Made by a program: the position numbers and the translations under genes
Source: Ectocarpus siliculosus
Taxonomy: Eukaryota > Sar > Phaeophyceae > Ectocarpales > Ectocarpaceae
Length of the DNA stretch: 29,582 nucleotides
NCBI GenBank assembly: GCA_000310025.1
Contig: FN648815.1
Coordinates: 1-29,582 of the forward strand
Reading direction: 5' to 3'
Notes under the pieces: model-generated
What the model saw: only the letters and a program-made list of their open reading frames with translations
Databases searched by the model: none
Told to the model about the DNA's origin: nothing
In this document: piece by piece, positions 19,763-29,582 of the stretch
Layout of the letters: each line of letters opens with the position of its first letter
Numbering within the stretch: position 1 is the stretch's first letter

Positions 19763-20240
19763 CTGGAAGGCGAAAGAGGCCTTCATCAACATTGAGCACC
19801 GTAGAAGGGGATGGGGGCTAAAAAACGAAGGTCTTGAACGGGCGTTGGGATATGAAAATAGCAACGACCGGGGATTAGAGGAAGAGGGTCTTCGAAGAGA
19901 GACAGACACGGAAGAAGTTGCGGTTGGACACGTTCGTTCTACCCAACCAACCACCCAAATGGTTTTGTAACCGAAAAGTTGTTCTCACCGTTTCGAGGCA
20001 CCCATGGGCAGCCCATGGTTCATGGGCAACCCATGGACCGCCAACGAGTGCGTGAGTGCTCTTCATCAACCGAACCAACCCATTTCACGGAATTCCATGG
20101 ACGACTTCCATGGACTTCCATCACACTTGTCGCTGCCTCCATGGAAGCCCATGGAAGTCCTTAGGCCGTTACGTGGACGTCCATCGTAGTCCATAGAACT
20201 CCATGAAATATTCCATGAGAAAGTACCACAATGTAGATGA
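19763..20240. other. No confident gene; contains the CCATGG cluster
   Basis: Presumed intron or 5' flank of the minus-strand gene. No exon with good splice sites was recognised. Confidence 0.4.
20002..20220. repeat. CCATGG-rich palindromic repeat cluster
   Basis: Seven exact CCATGG palindromes occur at 20002, 20013, 20031, 20095, 20108, 20139 and 20149, and at least four degenerate CCAT(C/A/G) copies follow up to 20215. Typical strings are GCCCATGG and TTCCATGGA, spaced 10-64 bp. Confidence 0.8.
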
Positions 20241-20405
20241 CTAGCCCGCCCCCGACCCAAGGTTCTTTACTATGTCAAACGATGCTATCGCCGGTCGAAT
20301 CCAAATCCTAATCCTTCGACCGGGACGATGGTGTTTCCGCACCGAATTGCTGCCGTTGATGCTGACTTGTACATCCCCAATGGTCGAACAGTTTTCTATC
20401 GACAT
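20241..20405 (-). CDS. Short ORF or terminal exon, strand uncertain
   Basis: The minus strand encodes 54 residues from ATG 20405 to TAG 20241, including GDVQVSINGSNSVRKHHRPG and IRIWIRPAIASFDIVKNLG. The composition is that of a real protein, but I do not know the family. The plus strand over the same bases is also open (about 20246-20486), with a good donor (GTGAGT) at its end, and reads equally protein-like. One of the two is probably an exon or transposon remnant. Confidence 0.3.
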   Translation of the reverse strand: MSIENCSTIGDVQVSINGSNSVRKHHRPGRRIRIWIRPAIASFDIVKNLGSGAG

Positions 20406-21160
20406 ACTCGATCGCACCGACAGGGGTGCAACATAACGTTATCGAAAGCGTTCTACCTGAAAACTACGAGGCAAAGGTGGTTTTCGTGAGTACAGCATGT
20501 ATGTTCTGTGTGGTGCGACGGGTTTACCAAACCAACTGGGCGGTGCCAACGTTAAGGGATGCTGTGTGCCATGATGTTCACAATCGAAGGGTACATGTGG
20601 ATTGGGTAGTGTGGGTAGTTTTGCAAGACACACAAATATGGCCACGGCGCCATGCAGATTACTGCATGTCCTAGATTGGGGCTGGGTATTGTATGTCGTG
20701 CTGCGCTTGACGTGGCATAGGGTCGGACGGAAGAGGCGACGACGTCTCTAGCACTCGCCTGACACAGCGGTAGCAAGAGGCTGGTCTGCAGCGGTGGCAA
20801 CAATATAGAAGGGATGGTGATAAAGGTATAGTTTCTGGAGCCAGCTGTTTTCCCGTACGAGAAAAAACTATTAGACAACAACAGCTGGGTGTTTGCAACC
20901 CGAAAATGGAAATATCAACGTGAAGCCCCCCCATTAGAACTCTATTCTTCACGTAGTTTTTCTGTTGTGCGCAACAATGGGCGTGGCACGATGGTGTTCG
21001 CACATACCAGCACATACGTGGGTTGAGTTAACGTAGACTGTGAAGCACTTGCAACTTGGACAGACTTGCACGGGGGGTGGGAACCCTGGTTTTGGTGGGC
21101 ACTGGGGACACGGAGGGAAAGAATATTCCTTCAGTGTAGATTTACTCGGGTGGCTATAGT
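20406..21160. other. No confident gene
   Basis: Only overlapping short ORFs on both strands without recognisable motifs. Confidence 0.4.
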
Positions 21161-21271
21161 CTACTTCCCATTCTGCTTGTCGTCAAACGAAAAGAACTTG
21201 AATCTTGGGAGGTAAACCCCAAAAACTGCTCCGCAAAAGAGCCACACGAAAACATCTCTTGTGGTATCCAT
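21161..21271 (-). CDS. Small single-pass membrane protein or last exon (36 residues)
   Basis: ATG 21271 to TAG 21161. The peptide has a short polar start (MDTTRD), a hydrophobic segment (VFVWLFCGAVFGVYL), then an aromatic and charged tail (PRFKFFSFDDKQNGK). This is the layout of a small membrane-anchored subunit, or of the C-terminal exon of a membrane protein. A CTTCAAG that could serve as an acceptor directly precedes the ATG. No family is recognised. Confidence 0.3.
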   Translation of the reverse strand: MDTTRDVFVWLFCGAVFGVYLPRFKFFSFDDKQNGK

Positions 21272-21527
21272 CTTGAAGCAAACACATGTCATGATGTACA
21301 TTCATAAACCCTTACTATAATACTGTTGCACGAAGAATAGTGGTACATGAAGAACCGTGAAAATGACACTTACCTATTAGAGGGGACAGACAGGTTGAAC
21401 AGGAAACCAAACCAAGAATGGTTGTGCTGCAGTAGTCTTTGCGCAAAAAGTTAAATCACAATTGGGACCTTCATGTGTCACTTGGTTTCAGAGGACCGCC
21501 GTCGCCTGCAGGCCCGATGGTGTGTAC

Positions 21528-21659
21528 CTTCAGTTGCAGGGTGTGGGGTATATCTTCGTGCACCCTGCCCTCGCTCGAAGAGATTTTTCGTTCTCTTCGT
21601 ACGGCGAACTGAAACTCCGGGCGGACGTGGAAGCAGCATCTTCCACCGACCTTTTCTTC
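21528..21659 (-). CDS. Candidate internal exon, possibly an upstream exon of the gene at 15172-19762
   Basis: An acceptor (GTGGTCAG) before 21659 and a donor (CTGAAG|GTACAC) after 21528 enclose exactly 44 codons in phase 0. They include GGRCCFHVRPEFQFAVRRER and EDIPHTLQLK. Strand and position suit the 5' part of the minus-strand gene. Against this, the plus strand 21492-21680 is also open to a TGA, starts at a good TTTCAG acceptor and reads protein-like (GVGYIFVHPALARRDFSFSS). Only one strand is likely real. Confidence 0.35.
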
Positions 21660-21680
21660 CTGACCACAGCAAGCAAGTGA

Positions 21681-22589
21681 AGGTCGATTGCGACAAACAA
21701 GACAGGCGGAGAAAAGCGAGGGTCACTGGACGCACGTTATAGACATGCATTCAGCGACCCAGAGACAATAGCAGGAGGCAATTTCACACAATATATGGAG
21801 ACCGGGAACGGATGCATCAAACACAAGGAAACACTATGAAGGGTGAGAGCGTTGGACGAGGTGAAATTGAGGAGCCACCATGCAAGCGTGCAACATCCGT
21901 GCCAACATCCGAGGCTCCTGCAAAACGTGATCTCCCCAGACTTCATGGGTCTGAGTGAGTGTCTCCGTCCTTAGTTTCTTTTTCTTACTGTCGCCAGGGC
22001 TTGTAGTTTTCAGAAGCTTGATCCAGCCCGTACCTTTTAGAAAGTATACATAACGTCTTCTTGTGTGCCCGGCACAAGGAAGGATACACGACGTAGTCTA
22101 TATGGTTCCGATTTCTGTTGTTTCCTTGGTCGTCCTCGAGGGAGCTCTCGTTGTTTTACCAGGTCTATATACCATATATGTGGTTGGCATTGCGTACCGA
22201 GCGAGAGTGATGGGATTGAAATGCTTGCTAAATACACAATAATGTCCATTTCAGAACATGTCGCCAGCGACGTTGGATCGTTGTCTGGTTGGGGGGATGT
22301 TCTGCATGTACATCGGTCTACTTTTTAGGACATTTTTCGAATCCCCGTAGTTGTTTTTGGGTACAACAGTCTAAGTCGAGTGGTGAGGGACCTCACGAAG
22401 GAGGTTGTCCGTGTCAGTTAGAAGAAGGTGATGGGATGAAAACGGGTCATTCGGTATCTAATGTAGTCTAAAGACAACAGCCAACAACAACAACAACAAC
22501 AAGCCGGTTGATTCCATCGGAGACAGGCGTACTGGGGGGAGAGCGCCGCGCGCGCTGAGAGTGAGACACCAGCCGCAGAGAATGATACC
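21681..22589. other. No confident gene; one microsatellite
   Basis: Short ORFs only. A (CAA)n run lies at 22482-22502. Confidence 0.4.
22482..22502. repeat. (CAA)n microsatellite, about seven units
   Basis: A pure CAA/AAC run on the plus strand. Confidence 0.95.
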
Positions 22590-23546
22590 ACGGCTCCAGG
22601 AAGCTGAAGCCTATCGTCCTTTGATGCAGTGGGCAGATAACGGCCTTTCCCTGCCTCCACATCATCGAGCCTTCTTCGACCTGCGACGATATATCTTCTA
22701 CGCTCCTGTTTTTGTTCCAGGTAGTCGATCTGCGTTCCAGATAGTTGCCGTTGCGCTTCAGATTGTGGTCTTGTGTTCCAGGCGGACGATGTCGGTTTGT
22801 TTTCCTCGTAATGCCGGATGGAGCTTATCGTTCGTCCTGCGGTGTAGTCTGCAGATTTTGTTCTTGAGGTTTCCTTCCTGAGGTTTCCTTCCTCGACGTT
22901 ATTTCACCCCCTGCAACCTGCAAAGATTAGTTTCCAAGCGTCTTGTCTTGTGATGGTGCTGTTTGCAGATGACGTTCTTTTCCCTTCTTTCAAACATGAT
23001 CGCGCCTCCGGCGACCTGCAGAGATTAATATACACGCTTCACGGTCCGCATTCCAGGTACTTGTCCTGCGGTGTAGTCTGCAGATTACGTCCTTGAAGTT
23101 TTCCTTCCTCAATGTCATGACGCCCCCTGCAACCTGGAAAGATTGTTTTCCCAAGATTCCCGTCTTGTGGTTCGGTTTGCAGATGACACCATTTCTCTTC
23201 CTCAACATCATCACGCCACAACGATTTACATACAAGCCTCTTGCGTTCCAGGTAGACGGTCTGAGTTCCAGGTACTGGTTCGGTGTTCCAGTAGGCAGAT
23301 TATGTATTTTCCTATTCTCAACATGATGAAATCGGATAGAGGTTTTGGTTCGTCTTACGGTGTCGTTGATGTCCTTGAGGTCTTCTTTCCTCAACGTCAT
23401 GACGCCGCCTGCGACCCGCAAATATTCGTCTCGATACTGCGTGTCCTTTTGATGCAGTTTGCAGATGACGTATTTTTCCCTTCCTCAACATTATCACGCC
23501 CCCTGCGACCTGCAACGGTTTCTACACTAGAAGCCTCTAGGTTGGC

Positions 23547-23681
23547 GTTCCAGGTAGTTGTCGGTCTGCGTCTCAGGTAATGGTCGGTCTGTGTTCCAGG
23601 TAGTGTTTCTGTGTTCCCGGTAGTAGTCGGTCTGTGTTCCAGGTAGTAGTCGGTCTGCGTTCCAGGTAGTGGTCGGTCTGC
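23547..23681. repeat. 23-bp minisatellite within the higher-order repeat (first block)
   Basis: Six units of the type GTTCCAGGTAGTAGTCGGTC plus three bases, ending in the CCAGTAGGCAG start of monomer γ. Confidence 0.85.
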
Positions 23682-23933
23682 GTTCCAGTAGGCAGATGAT
23701 ATCGATTGGTTGTCCTCGTGATGCCGGATGAAGGTTTTCGTTCGTCCTGGGGTGTAGTCTGCAGAGGATGTCCTTGAGGTTTCCTTCCTCAATGTTACGA
23801 GGCCACCCTGCAACCTGCAACGATTGTTTTCCAAGCTTCTTGTCTTGTGATGCGGTTTGCAGATGACGTCATTTCTCTTCCTCAACATCATCACGCCACC
23901 TGCGACCTGCAACGATTTACTGCAATCTCCTTC

Positions 23934-24110
23934 ATTCCAGGTAGTGGTCGTTCTGCGTTCAAGGTACTCTAGCCGATCTTCGTTCCAGGTAGTCGGTCTG
24001 CGTTTCAGGTAGTCGGTCTGAGTTCCAGGTAGTAGTCGATTTGGGTTCGAGGTAGTCGTCCTGCGTTCCAGGTAGTCGGTCTGACTTCCAGGTAGTGGTT
24101 CTGTCTTCCA
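23934..24110. repeat. 20-24-bp minisatellite within the higher-order repeat (second block)
   Basis: Eight variants of TTCCAGGTAGT...CGGTCTG. They are the same family as the block at 23547 but more diverged and shorter. Confidence 0.85.
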
Positions 24111-25829
24111 GTAGGCAGATTATGGATTTTCCCTTACTCAGCATGATCAAATCGGATAGAGCTTGTGGTTCGTCTTGCGGTGTAGTTGATGTCCCTGAGA
24201 GTTTCCTTCCTCAACACCATTACGCTGTCTGCAACCTGCAAATACTCGTCTCGAAGCTGCTTGTCCTTGTGGTGAAGTTTGCAGATGACGTATTTTTCCC
24301 TTCCTCAACATCATCACGCCCCCTGCGACCTGCAACGAGTTCTATACTAGAAGCGTCTCGGTTGGCGTTCCAAGTACTTCTCGGTGTGCGTGCCAGGTAG
24401 TAGTCGGTCTGGGTTCCAGGTAGCGGTTGTGTGTTCCAGTAGGCAGATGATATCGATTGGTTGTCCTCATGATGCCGGATGAAGCTTTTCGTTCGTCCTG
24501 CGGTGTAGTCTGCAGATTATGTCCTTGAAGTTTCCTACCTCAACGTTGCGAGGCCACCCTGCGACCTGCAAATATTGTTTTCCAAGCTTCTTCTCTTGTG
24601 ATGCGGTTTGCAGATGACGTCATTTCACTTCCTCAACATCATCACGCCACCTGCGACCTGCAACGATTTACATACAATCTCCTTGCGTTCCAGGTAGTGG
24701 TCGTTCTGCCTTCAAGGCACTGTAGCCGATCTGCGTACCAGGTACTGTAGGCTGTCTGCGTTCCAGGTAGTGGTTCTGTGCTCCAGTATGCAGATTATTT
24801 CCTTTCGCTTGACCAACATGATCAAACCGGATGGAACTTGTGGTCGTCTGGCGATGCAGTTGATGTTCTTGAGGGTTTCCTTCCTCAACGTCACGAGGCC
24901 ACCTGCGACCTGCAACTATTCGTCTCGAAGCTGCTTGTCCTGTGGTGTAGTTTGCAGATGACGTCCTTTTCAGTTCCTCAACATGTCCACGCCTCCTGCA
25001 ATCTGCAACGATTGATATACAAGCTTCGTGTTCCGCGTTCCAAGTAGAGGTTCTGTGCTCCTGTAGGCAGACGATGTCGATGATTTGTGCTCATGATGCC
25101 GAATATAGCTTTTTCGTTCGTACTGTGGTGTAATCTGCAGATAGATGCGGTCGTTGAAGTTTCCCTTCATCAACATTATGACGCTCCCTGCGACCTGCAA
25201 AGGTTCGTCGCCCAAGCTTCTTGTCATGTGGTGCAGTGTGCAGATGACGTCATTTTCCCGTCCTCAACACCATCAAGCCTCCTGCGACCTGCAACGATTT
25301 ATTTACGAGCTTCTCGTCTTGAGCTCCAGGTAGCGGTTCTTCTGTGTACCATTCGGCAGACGAGGTGGATTCTTGTTCCTCAGCATGATGAAATCGGACG
25401 GAGCTTTTCGTTCGTCCTACGATGTAGTCTGCAGATGATGTCCTCAAGTAAGGTGTCCCATCCTCAGCATTTTGACGCCTCCTGCTGTCGAAAGGAATGA
25501 TATCCAGTCTCCATGGGGCTGAACCTTCTCGTTCTGTGGTGCAGCCGGCTGAATATGTTCTTCCCTGCCTGCTGATCCCCTTTGCAGGGCTAAATTTTCC
25601 TCCTCACATCTCTCAAGGCTCTCAAATGTTCTTGATCTCTCACTCATCTCCCCCCCCCCCACACACACATGATTTGCGCACATCGACCGTTCACCTACCT
25701 GTAGCCTCTGAGGTGAGTTGTTCTTCTTTCTATTGTTTTGTCTTTTCGTCGACCAATTTTCGGCAATAGGTGGTGTTGCTTTTTTAGACGACCACGAGTT
25801 GGGCAAACCATAATATCGCGGTTACCGTT

Positions 25830-27310
25830 TGGCGGCAAGGTGGCAAGCGTTTGGTTTAAGTTTTAGGCGCATAAGTCGTTTTTAGACGGAGGGGTGAAGA
25901 AACGATCAGCGTTAAGACGAAATTTGAAGACTTGTGCTCTGCTTGAACTATTTCTGACGATCACTCGCTTGGATGGCTGGTATCCCGTCCGGCTTGAAGT
26001 CGATTAAATGTGGAAGCTGGAAGCACGACTGGACAGATTGTGTTGTGCACGGTCTGTATCTCTGCGATTCGTGTGTGGTTTGATTTCGTGGCACTACGTG
26101 CCCATTCTCCGGGAACCGAATTTATTTCCGGTTACACTGGAGGGGTTGAGTGTCCCCAACACGCGAGTCTATTTTCTGTCGACTTCCTGCTGGACACAAG
26201 TCGTTCGTGAAGACAACACCTGATTATCTCAACGGATTTCAGGAGGAAATCAGATGAATCTAGGAGGAGGACAACTTCAAGGTGCCGTTGTCCACCCCGA
26301 CCTCGAATGACTACGAGACGTTATTTCTGTTCGTACGCAAATCAAAGACCAATCTTCCCGATCCCAATAGAAATGTTTCAAAAGATGGTGAACGAGGCCA
26401 TTATCGAAGATTCTAGATGAATTCGTGTATTGACCGCATTTCTTTCGAGTGCTGCTACTTCTCGAGCGTTGCCATTGACAAATTTGGAATCGCTTGGTTT
26501 GTGTGAGGACGCCCAACGTGATGGTCGTTCATTATCGCCCTCGAGAGGGGCGCAGGTTCGCGAAATGATATTCGGTGGCGGAAAGCGGTTTGTGTTGTTC
26601 GGCGCAAAACTCTTGTTTGACGGGGGTGAAAACAAACAATCGCCCTTACGCCGAAATTTCAAGGCTTGCGCCCGGCTTGAATTACTTGTGGCAATAATTT
26701 GCTTGACCGGCTGTATCGGCTTGACGCCGTTAAAGAGTGATCGGCTGAAACTTAAAAGTGATGAGCTGAAAGTACGATTGGATAGATTGTGTTGTGCACG
26801 GTCTGCATCTCTGCTGCGATTCGTGTGTGGTTTGACTTCGTCGCGCTACGTGCCCATTCTCCGGGAACGAATTTGCGGTTGTATTGGAGGGATTGGGTGT
26901 TCCCAATACGCGAGTCGTATTTCTGTCGATCTCCTGCTGGGCATGATTTATTTCGTTCGTGGAGACAACAACTGACTCAACGGATTTGAAGAGAAAATTG
27001 GACAAATCTATGAGAAGGATGGCTCAACAGGGCCGTTTGCGCGCCCTCTTCATTTGGAGACGCGGAATGTTCTCACTGTTTGTGCGTAGATCCGTAGATC
27101 AACGACCATTGTTTTCACATCCACATTTGAAAACTGAAAATATATGAATAAGCTTATCGCACTTTTCCGGTTTTCGAGCGCAACTAATTTTCGAGCGCTG
27201 CGATCGACAAAGTTTGACCTCGCCTGGTTTGTGTGAGGACGCCCAGCCTGGCGATGGTCGTCCTCTGTCGCCGTCGGACACGGGCGCGGGTTTGCGAAAC
27301 GACACTCGGT
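25830..27310 (+). repeat. Degenerate tandem duplication, unit about 730-750 bp
   Basis: Unit 1 (about 25830-26575) and unit 2 (about 26576-27310) share many blocks. GATTGTGTTGTGCACGGTCT occurs at about 26036 and 26785 (offset 749), CTACGTGCCCATTCTCCGGG at about 26093 and 26845, and GGTTTGTGTGAGGACGCCCA at about 26496 and 27226 (offset 730). Small indels separate the copies. Confidence 0.85.
26430..26975 (+). CDS. Unrecognised 181-codon ORF across the tandem duplication
   Basis: Plus-strand ATG 26430 to stop 26975. The text is protein-like (LTNLESLGLCEDAQ, FKACARLELLVAIICLTG). It spans the end of unit 1 and most of unit 2. In the equivalent parts of unit 1 (about 25890-26010) and beyond unit 2 (about 27180-27300) similar peptides occur but are broken by stops and frameshifts. 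This suggests a repeated coding element, perhaps a transposon or multicopy family, of which only this copy is still open. No domain is recognised. Confidence 0.35.
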   Translation: MTAFLSSAATSRALPLTNLESLGLCEDAQRDGRSLSPSRGAQVREMIFGGGKRFVLFGAKLLFDGGENKQSPLRRNFKACARLELLVAIICLTGCIGLTPLKSDRLKLKSDELKVRLDRLCCARSASLLRFVCGLTSSRYVPILRERICGCIGGIGCSQYASRISVDLLLGMIYFVRGDNN

Positions 27311-28400
27311 ATTGCCGCGTAGAATCTGGAGTGCCAGACCAACGGTGAATGATGCAGTACCAGTCGATCATTCGCGCACGGAAACGTCCTGCCGGCGCCG
27401 GTGAAGTAACGTTTGTTGGGAGGGATATTGAAATTTGAAAGGGCAGGTTTGTTTAAGGCGTAGACAAAGGCGTAGACAAAACAAACCGAGGTTTATTGAA
27501 ACAACTCGAACTGCCATACTGTTTATATTGGGGTACCCGGAACGCATTGCGTACTGCGGGGCCCCCTCGGTCGAGAGGAGGAGTCGCATATGTTACCATT
27601 CTGTTCAAGCCTTGTGTCCACAGAGTCTTAGCGTGCCAGAGAGAGAGTATCGCAGAGACAACTAGCGAGGTGGTCACATAGAAGGCTTCTAGCGGTGTGC
27701 CAGCCTCCGGAGCTGACAGGAAGTGGAGTCCTTTCTTGCCTCCTCTTCCAGTTGGGAAATCGGGCTACCCGAGCTACAGCAGTCGTAACTGAGGACTCGG
27801 GGTCCCGAGATGTGACGAGAGCGGAGAGGAGAGCAAGGACGCCAGGCGCCGGCAGGCGTGGCATCTAGAGCGCAACACTGAGCGGTATGTGTTGTGATGT
27901 GATGACAATGTGGGATGATGTGGGAAGAGAGCAAAACCCACAACGTGTTTTGGTGTGTCAAAAAAAAGGAGAGACGCAACTACAACCCCAACGGAGTGTT
28001 TGCATGGGGAGAGAGATCCCGCTGCTGCTGGGTTGATTCGGTGGCGTACCCAGTCACCCATGTCGCACGTGATTCAATGACTAAACACGTCAACCGGGTT
28101 TGGTGGCCGAGGTTGGTGGGCCTGCTTCGACAGCGCTGGCTGTCACGGCTGTTGCCACCGTACGAAGAGTACGCAGTCATGTGGATGATATACATACACT
28201 CGTAAATACAGCAGTTGTTCCGCATCGATGCGGAAGAAAAAAAATAAAAATAACTGTGGGTTCTGTGGCGTTACGTTCACGATGTTGAACGTGGTTTCAA
28301 TACCGGCTCCGCATCTAACGAGCGTGTGGTGGCCACAGCCACCCACAAACTATCATTATTTGGTGTCGATACACGATGGAAGTACGTACACGAATGCTGG
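27311..28400. other. No confident gene
   Basis: Overlapping short ORFs on both strands without recognisable motifs. Confidence 0.4.
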
Positions 28401-28401
28401 A

Positions 28402-28550
28402 TCACATGGTGCGCTGTAGACGAGTGTATCATATGGACTAATCTGGCCTCAGATTTGCGTTGCAGTAGTTTTGAATCACATGGTCTCCTGTACACGAGTG
28501 TGTATCACAGGGGATATTCTGGATTCAGATTTACGCTGCAGTCGAAAAAT
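28402..28550. repeat. Two-copy imperfect tandem repeat, about 73 bp
   Basis: TCACATGGTGCGCTGTAGAC at 28402 and TCACATGGTCTCCTGTACAC at about 28475 start two units. Both continue GAGTGT...ATCA, then CAGATTTRCGYTGCAGT near their ends. Confidence 0.75.
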
Positions 28551-28796
28551 GCCAGAGATTGTGCAATTGCCAGCGAAGTATGTGGACACTGCTTACAAAC
28601 AATACATTGTTGGAGACTTGCCGTGAGAATCGAGGCCCGATTCGACGGAATCCGTTGAAGTCCTCCCAGAGTACATACAATTGTACTGAGAAAGTTGCTG
28701 GACAGCACCAAGCATACCTTGACGCCAGCACGTTGTTGATTTAATAGCGATCAGTCGATCGTGTCATGATCATAAGTGTGCATACAACAAGTATTA

Positions 28797-29582
28797 AATG
28801 CCGGAACCACACACATAAATAGTGTGTGGCGGCCGTGGTGGTGGGCTTGCTTTCGCAAGAGCGATACTCATCAGGGTCGTTGCCTGTGTGGCGATTCACG
28901 CATGAATACAGAGAGTATGAATGCCGGACCCACACACATCAATAGTGTGTGGCGGCCGTGGTGGTGGGCTTGTTTTCGCAACAGCGCTACTCACCAGGGT
29001 CGTTGCCTGTGTGGCGATACACGCATGAATACATAAAGTATGAATGCCGGAACCACACACATAAATAGTGTGTGGCGGCTGTGGTTGGTGGGCTTGTTTT
29101 CGCAACAGCGCTACTTACCGGGGTTGTTGCCTGCGTGGCGATTCACGCATGAATACAGAAAGCCTGAATGCCGGAACCACACACATAAATAGTGTGTGGC
29201 GGCCTTGGTTGGTGGGCTTGTTTTCGCAACAGCGCTGCTTACCAGGGTTGTTGCCTGTGTGGCGATTCACGCATGAAATCAGAGAGAACGAATGACGGAA
29301 CCACACACATAAATAGTGTGTGGCGGCCATGGTGGTGGGCTTGTTTTCGCAACAGCGCTACTTACCAGGGTTGTTGCCTGTGTGGCGATTCACGCATAAA
29401 ATCAGAGAGTACGAATGCCGGAACCACACACATAAATAGTGTGTGGCGGCTGTGGTTGGTGGGCTTGTTTTCGCAACAGCGCTACTCACCAGGGTTGTTG
29501 CCCGTGGGCGATTCACGCATGAAATCAGAGAGTACGAATGCCGGAACCACACACATAAATAGTGTGTGGCGGCCATGGTGGT
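28797..29582. repeat. 123-bp satellite array, six full units, continuing past the window
   Basis: Units start at 28797, 28920, 29043, 29167, 29291, 29414 and 29537 (partial), with lengths of 123-124 bp and high identity. Each has an inverted repeat, CCACACAC and GTGTGTGG separated by seven A/T-rich bases (hairpins at 28807, 28930, 29053, 29177, 29301, 29424 and 29547). GTGGCGATTCACGCATGAA lies near the end of each unit. Confidence 0.95.

Larger units (their letters stand above)
22590..25490. repeat. Complex higher-order repeat built from three related ~90-95-bp monomers
   Basis: Monomer α (GCAGATGACGT...CCTCAACATCATCACGCC...CCTGCGACCTGCAA) has cores at about 22966, 23176, 23461, 23861, 24281, 24610, 24953 and 25242. 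Monomer β (GTCTGCAGATTATGTCCTTG...TTCCTCAACGT...CCTGCGACCTGCAA) recurs about nine times between 22850 and 25430. Monomer γ (CCAGTAGGCAGAT...CTCAACATGATGAAATCGG) recurs about seven times. The three align with one another, so they descend from one ancestral unit. The α-to-α period varies from about 210 to 420 bp because a 20-23-bp minisatellite between α and γ expands and contracts. No frame stays conserved over successive units, so it is probably not coding. Confidence 0.8.

Noticed and set aside
22990-23912. Repeat-protein gene on the minus strand (143- and 171-codon ORFs)
   Set aside because: The same repeat falls in different frames in successive units, with stops between; no frame is conserved.
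22590-25490. CRISPR array
   Set aside because: Repeats are long, diverged and mutually homologous without unique spacers, and the setting is eukaryotic.
28776-29576. Tandem-repeat ORFs over the 123-bp satellite
   Set aside because: Unit length alternates between 123 and 124 bp, so frames shift between units; the ORFs are by-products of the repeat.

Overview
The window looks like nuclear DNA of an intron-rich eukaryote. Coding sequence occurs as short exons of about 100-750 bp, bounded by GT/AG sites whose phases match. Introns run from several hundred bases to about 1 kb and carry transposons. Satellites and minisatellites are abundant, and there is a 100-N scaffold gap. No bacterial-style operons or Shine-Dalgarno-led genes were seen. 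The Gly/Ala/Ser-rich proteins, moderate GC and long repeat-filled introns would fit a stramenopile, with a brown alga as my best guess. That is inference; nothing here fixes the species.

Layout. (1) 1-4.7 kb: the C-terminal part of a possible DDE transposase leaves the left edge on the minus strand. It is followed by a GTTCTTA motif cluster with a TATA-like box, a triplet-repeat-rich acidic ORF, and mostly gene-poor DNA with small repeats. (2) 4.75-8.4 kb: the best-supported gene, a minus-strand SEC14-like (CRAL-TRIO) lipid-transfer protein whose five exons join in frame. A tRNA-derived SINE sits antisense in one of its introns. (3) 8.69-11.40 kb: a complete short LTR retrotransposon with two identical 237-bp LTRs and a 5-bp target-site duplication. 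It has a polypurine tract and one gag-like ORF but no recognisable reverse transcriptase, and it carries a 66-bp minisatellite. (4) 12.4-13.6 kb: a minus-strand first exon of an unknown membrane-anchored protein and a possible exon of another gene. (5) 15.2-19.8 kb: a multi-exon minus-strand gene of unrecognised family. Its middle is duplicated exactly on both sides of the N gap, almost certainly an assembly artefact. (6) 20-22.5 kb: a CCATGG cluster and several short ORFs or exons of uncertain strand. (7) 22.6-25.5 kb: a complex higher-order repeat. (8) 25.8-27.3 kb: a degenerate tandem duplication of a roughly 740-bp unit with a 181-aa ORF. (9) 28.8 kb to the right edge: a 123-bp satellite in which every unit carries a conserved hairpin.

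The two recognisable genes are both on the minus strand and show no obvious functional link. The window is dominated by different classes of repeat. The short gag-only LTR element and the three-part higher-order repeat are the most interesting objects.
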